A DNA stretch of 38,093 bases from Methylococcaceae bacterium (GTDB lineage: Bacteria; Pseudomonadota; Gammaproteobacteria; Methylococcales; Methylomonadaceae): assembly GCA_028748685.1 (NCBI GenBank), contig JAJRDU010000010.1, forward strand, positions 1 through 38,093. The letters are read 5' to 3'. Below the pieces are notes generated by a model, which saw only the letters and a program-made list of their open reading frames with translations, ran no database searches and was not told the origin of the DNA. The translations under genes and the position numbers were made by a program. This document shows, one piece after another, positions 36,908 through 38,093 of this stretch; positions within the stretch are counted from its first letter, which is position 1; the number at the start of each line of letters is the position of its first letter.

Positions 36908-37429
36908 ATGTCAGACAAACTGCCCGACCTTATTGATCCTTTGATGCTTGCCGAAAGGCGGAGCGTGTTGTCGGGCGCGATAAATATTGCCGCGCTTGAG
37001 CGTTTGTCCGACGTAGTCGCCGAAAGCGACGGTTATATTGAAGTAGAAGTGGTATTTGGCAAGGAAGGCAAGCGGCCCATGGTTTCGGGCCGTATAAAAA
37101 CCACGCTGGCGATCGAGTGTCAATCGTGTTTGCTGCCTATGCCGTGGCCGTTGGACATTGCCTTCAAGCTGGGCATCGTATCATCCATCGATGAGGCGGA
37201 CCGGCTTGAGATCGATTGCGAGCCGTTGCTGTTCAATGGCGAGAAAATTTCGCTGAATGGCTTGATCGAAGACGAGATTCTGCTGGCATTGCCCGATTAT
37301 CCGAAACACGAATATGACTGCATGATTCGGCGAAGCTCCAAAAATAGCGATTATGATCAACAAGATAGCCAACCCAAGGCGGATAACCCTTTTTCTGTTT
37401 TAGCCAAACTTAAAAAAACTGGAGAGTAA
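36908..37429 (+). CDS. yceD: YceD (DUF177), 23S rRNA accumulation protein
   Basis: 173 residues, matching E. coli YceD (173). It supports 23S rRNA accumulation in that species. Motifs: LPDLIDPLMLAERRSVLSG aligns with the known N-terminus; LAIECQSCLLPMPWPLD holds the conserved C-x-x-C; EDEILLALPDYPKHEYDC and a NPFSVLAKLK ending. The start at 36908 is supported by that alignment even though no ribosome site is visible. rpmF follows with two bases between, its ribosome site lying in the yceD end. Confidence 0.92.
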   Translation: MSDKLPDLIDPLMLAERRSVLSGAINIAALERLSDVVAESDGYIEVEVVFGKEGKRPMVSGRIKTTLAIECQSCLLPMPWPLDIAFKLGIVSSIDEADRLEIDCEPLLFNGEKISLNGLIEDEILLALPDYPKHEYDCMIRRSSKNSDYDQQDSQPKADNPFSVLAKLKKTGE

Positions 37430-37431
37430 AA

Positions 37432-37617
37432 ATGGCAGTACAAAAGAGCAAAGTATCGCGTGCGAGACGCGGTCAACGTCGTTCACACGATGCATTAACA
37501 GCCAAAGCATTGGCGCAAGATCCATTGACTGGTGAAACCCACCTGCGTCACCACATGACTCCCGATGGCTTCTTCAAAGGCCGTCAAATCGTCGCCAACA
37601 CCAGCGACGAAGATTAA
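37432..37617 (+). CDS. rpmF: 50S ribosomal protein L32
   Basis: 61 residues. The sequence AVQKSKVSRARRGQRRSHDA and GETHLRHHMTPDGFFKGRQI is diagnostic for L32 of the C-minus type (no zinc cysteines). It is part of the large ribosomal subunit. GGAGAG for this gene overlaps the end of yceD. It belongs to the standard yceD-rpmF-plsX unit. Confidence 0.98.
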   Translation: MAVQKSKVSRARRGQRRSHDALTAKALAQDPLTGETHLRHHMTPDGFFKGRQIVANTSDED

Positions 37618-37641
37618 TCATTTCGAGTCAATATCCAGGTA

Positions 37642-37673
37642 AAGCCGACGCGTGATTCTGCTGTTGTCGGCTT
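37642..37673 (+). terminator. Hairpin between rpmF and plsX (possible attenuator)
   Basis: AAGCCGAC (37642-37649) and GTCGGCTT (37666-37673) form a perfect 8-bp stem, followed by CTTCC rather than a T-run. It may partly terminate or stabilise the rpmF message before plsX. Confidence 0.4.
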
Positions 37674-37701
37674 CTTCCGATTACAGGAGTTAATCCTAAG
37701 C

Positions 37702-38093
37702 GTGAGTGTAACTCTATCAATTGATGCCATGGGTGGGGACTTCGGTCCTCGGGTGACGGTTCCCGCATCACTAGCCTGTTTAAGCAAGAATCCGGATTTA
37801 AAACTGATCATGGTCGGCGACGAAGCGCTCCTGAGTGGAATGCTGTCCGAGGCGATGGTGTCGTTTAAGGATAGGATCAGCATCCGGCACGCCTCGCAGG
37901 TGGTCGAAATGGACGAGCCGCCGCAAAAGGCCTTGAAGAATAAGAAAGATTCTTCGATGCGGGTGGCGATCAATCTGGTCAAGGAAGGTGTCGCGGACGG
38001 TTGTGTCAGCGCCGGTAACACCGGTGCCTTGATGGCAACCGCGCGATTTGTGCTGAAAATGATACCCGGCATCGAGCGCCCGGCGATCATTTC
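37702..38093 (+). CDS. plsX: Phosphate acyltransferase PlsX, N-terminal part (runs off window)
   Basis: 130 codons are visible from the GTG at 37702, with AGGAG about 12 bases upstream; the gene continues past the window. PlsX converts acyl-ACP to acyl-phosphate for phospholipid synthesis. The N-terminus [19 protein letters not shown] is the family signature, followed by [27 protein letters not shown] and [16 protein letters not shown]. It follows L32 as in E. coli, where fab genes come next. Confidence 0.96.
   Translation, partial: MSVTLSIDAMGGDFGPRVTVPASLACLSKNPDLKLIMVGDEALLSGMLSEAMVSFKDRISIRHASQVVEMDEPPQKALKNKKDSSMRVAINLVKEGVADGCVSAGNTGALMATARFVLKMIPGIERPAII

Overview
This window looks like chromosomal DNA of a gammaproteobacterium. 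The conserved runs hfq-hflX-hflK-hflC-hisZ-purA and yceD-rpmF-plsX, the creB/creC-like pair and the moderately high GC point that way. The style of the dispersed repeats and the very large repetitive surface protein suggest a Methylomonas/Methylobacter-type methanotroph. That last step is an impression and was not checked.

Layout. 1-4.2 kb (minus strand): the N-terminal part of a murein endopeptidase (mepA), xseA, and a translationally coupled pair made of an L,D-transpeptidase-fold protein without a signal peptide and an unrecognised protein with one. 4.2-4.86 kb is non-coding and repeat-packed; it includes a second copy of the last codons of purA. 4.86-11.2 kb (minus): purA, hisZ, hflC, hflK, hflX, hfq. 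11.5-13.2 kb: ettA. 13.5-15.6 kb (plus): a CreB/CreC-like two-component system. 15.7-16.2 kb: a BrnT/CopG-type toxin-antitoxin pair. 16.4-17.5 kb: an AT-rich gene of unknown function. 18.0-18.6 kb: a Maf/YceF nucleotide pyrophosphatase.

18.7-36.75 kb is an accessory block between yceF and its usual partners yceD-rpmF-plsX (36.9 kb to the window end). On the minus strand it has an operon of Asp/Asn beta-hydroxylase, Nif11-like small protein and sulfotransferase. Next comes a GNAT + DUF6916-like pair facing a phage-tail-collar (MdpB-like) gene. Then a plus-strand run holds a giant repetitive protein (LEPR motif, DUF4347, cadherin-like repeats), a TolC-family lipoprotein, a HlyD-like adaptor, a GAF-HlyD membrane protein, and a PqqD-like/site-2-protease/HlyD fusion. 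No ABC ATPase, RTX repeats or Sec signal were seen. My reading is that these genes build, modify and export a giant surface protein by a non-standard route; this is inference from domain content and order.

Repeats are abundant between genes. The most unusual is a modular element whose hairpins differ in stem sequence but keep TCC(T/A) at the apex, so the opposite strand presents GGA loops. One hairpin contains a complete match to the published CsrA-binding consensus.
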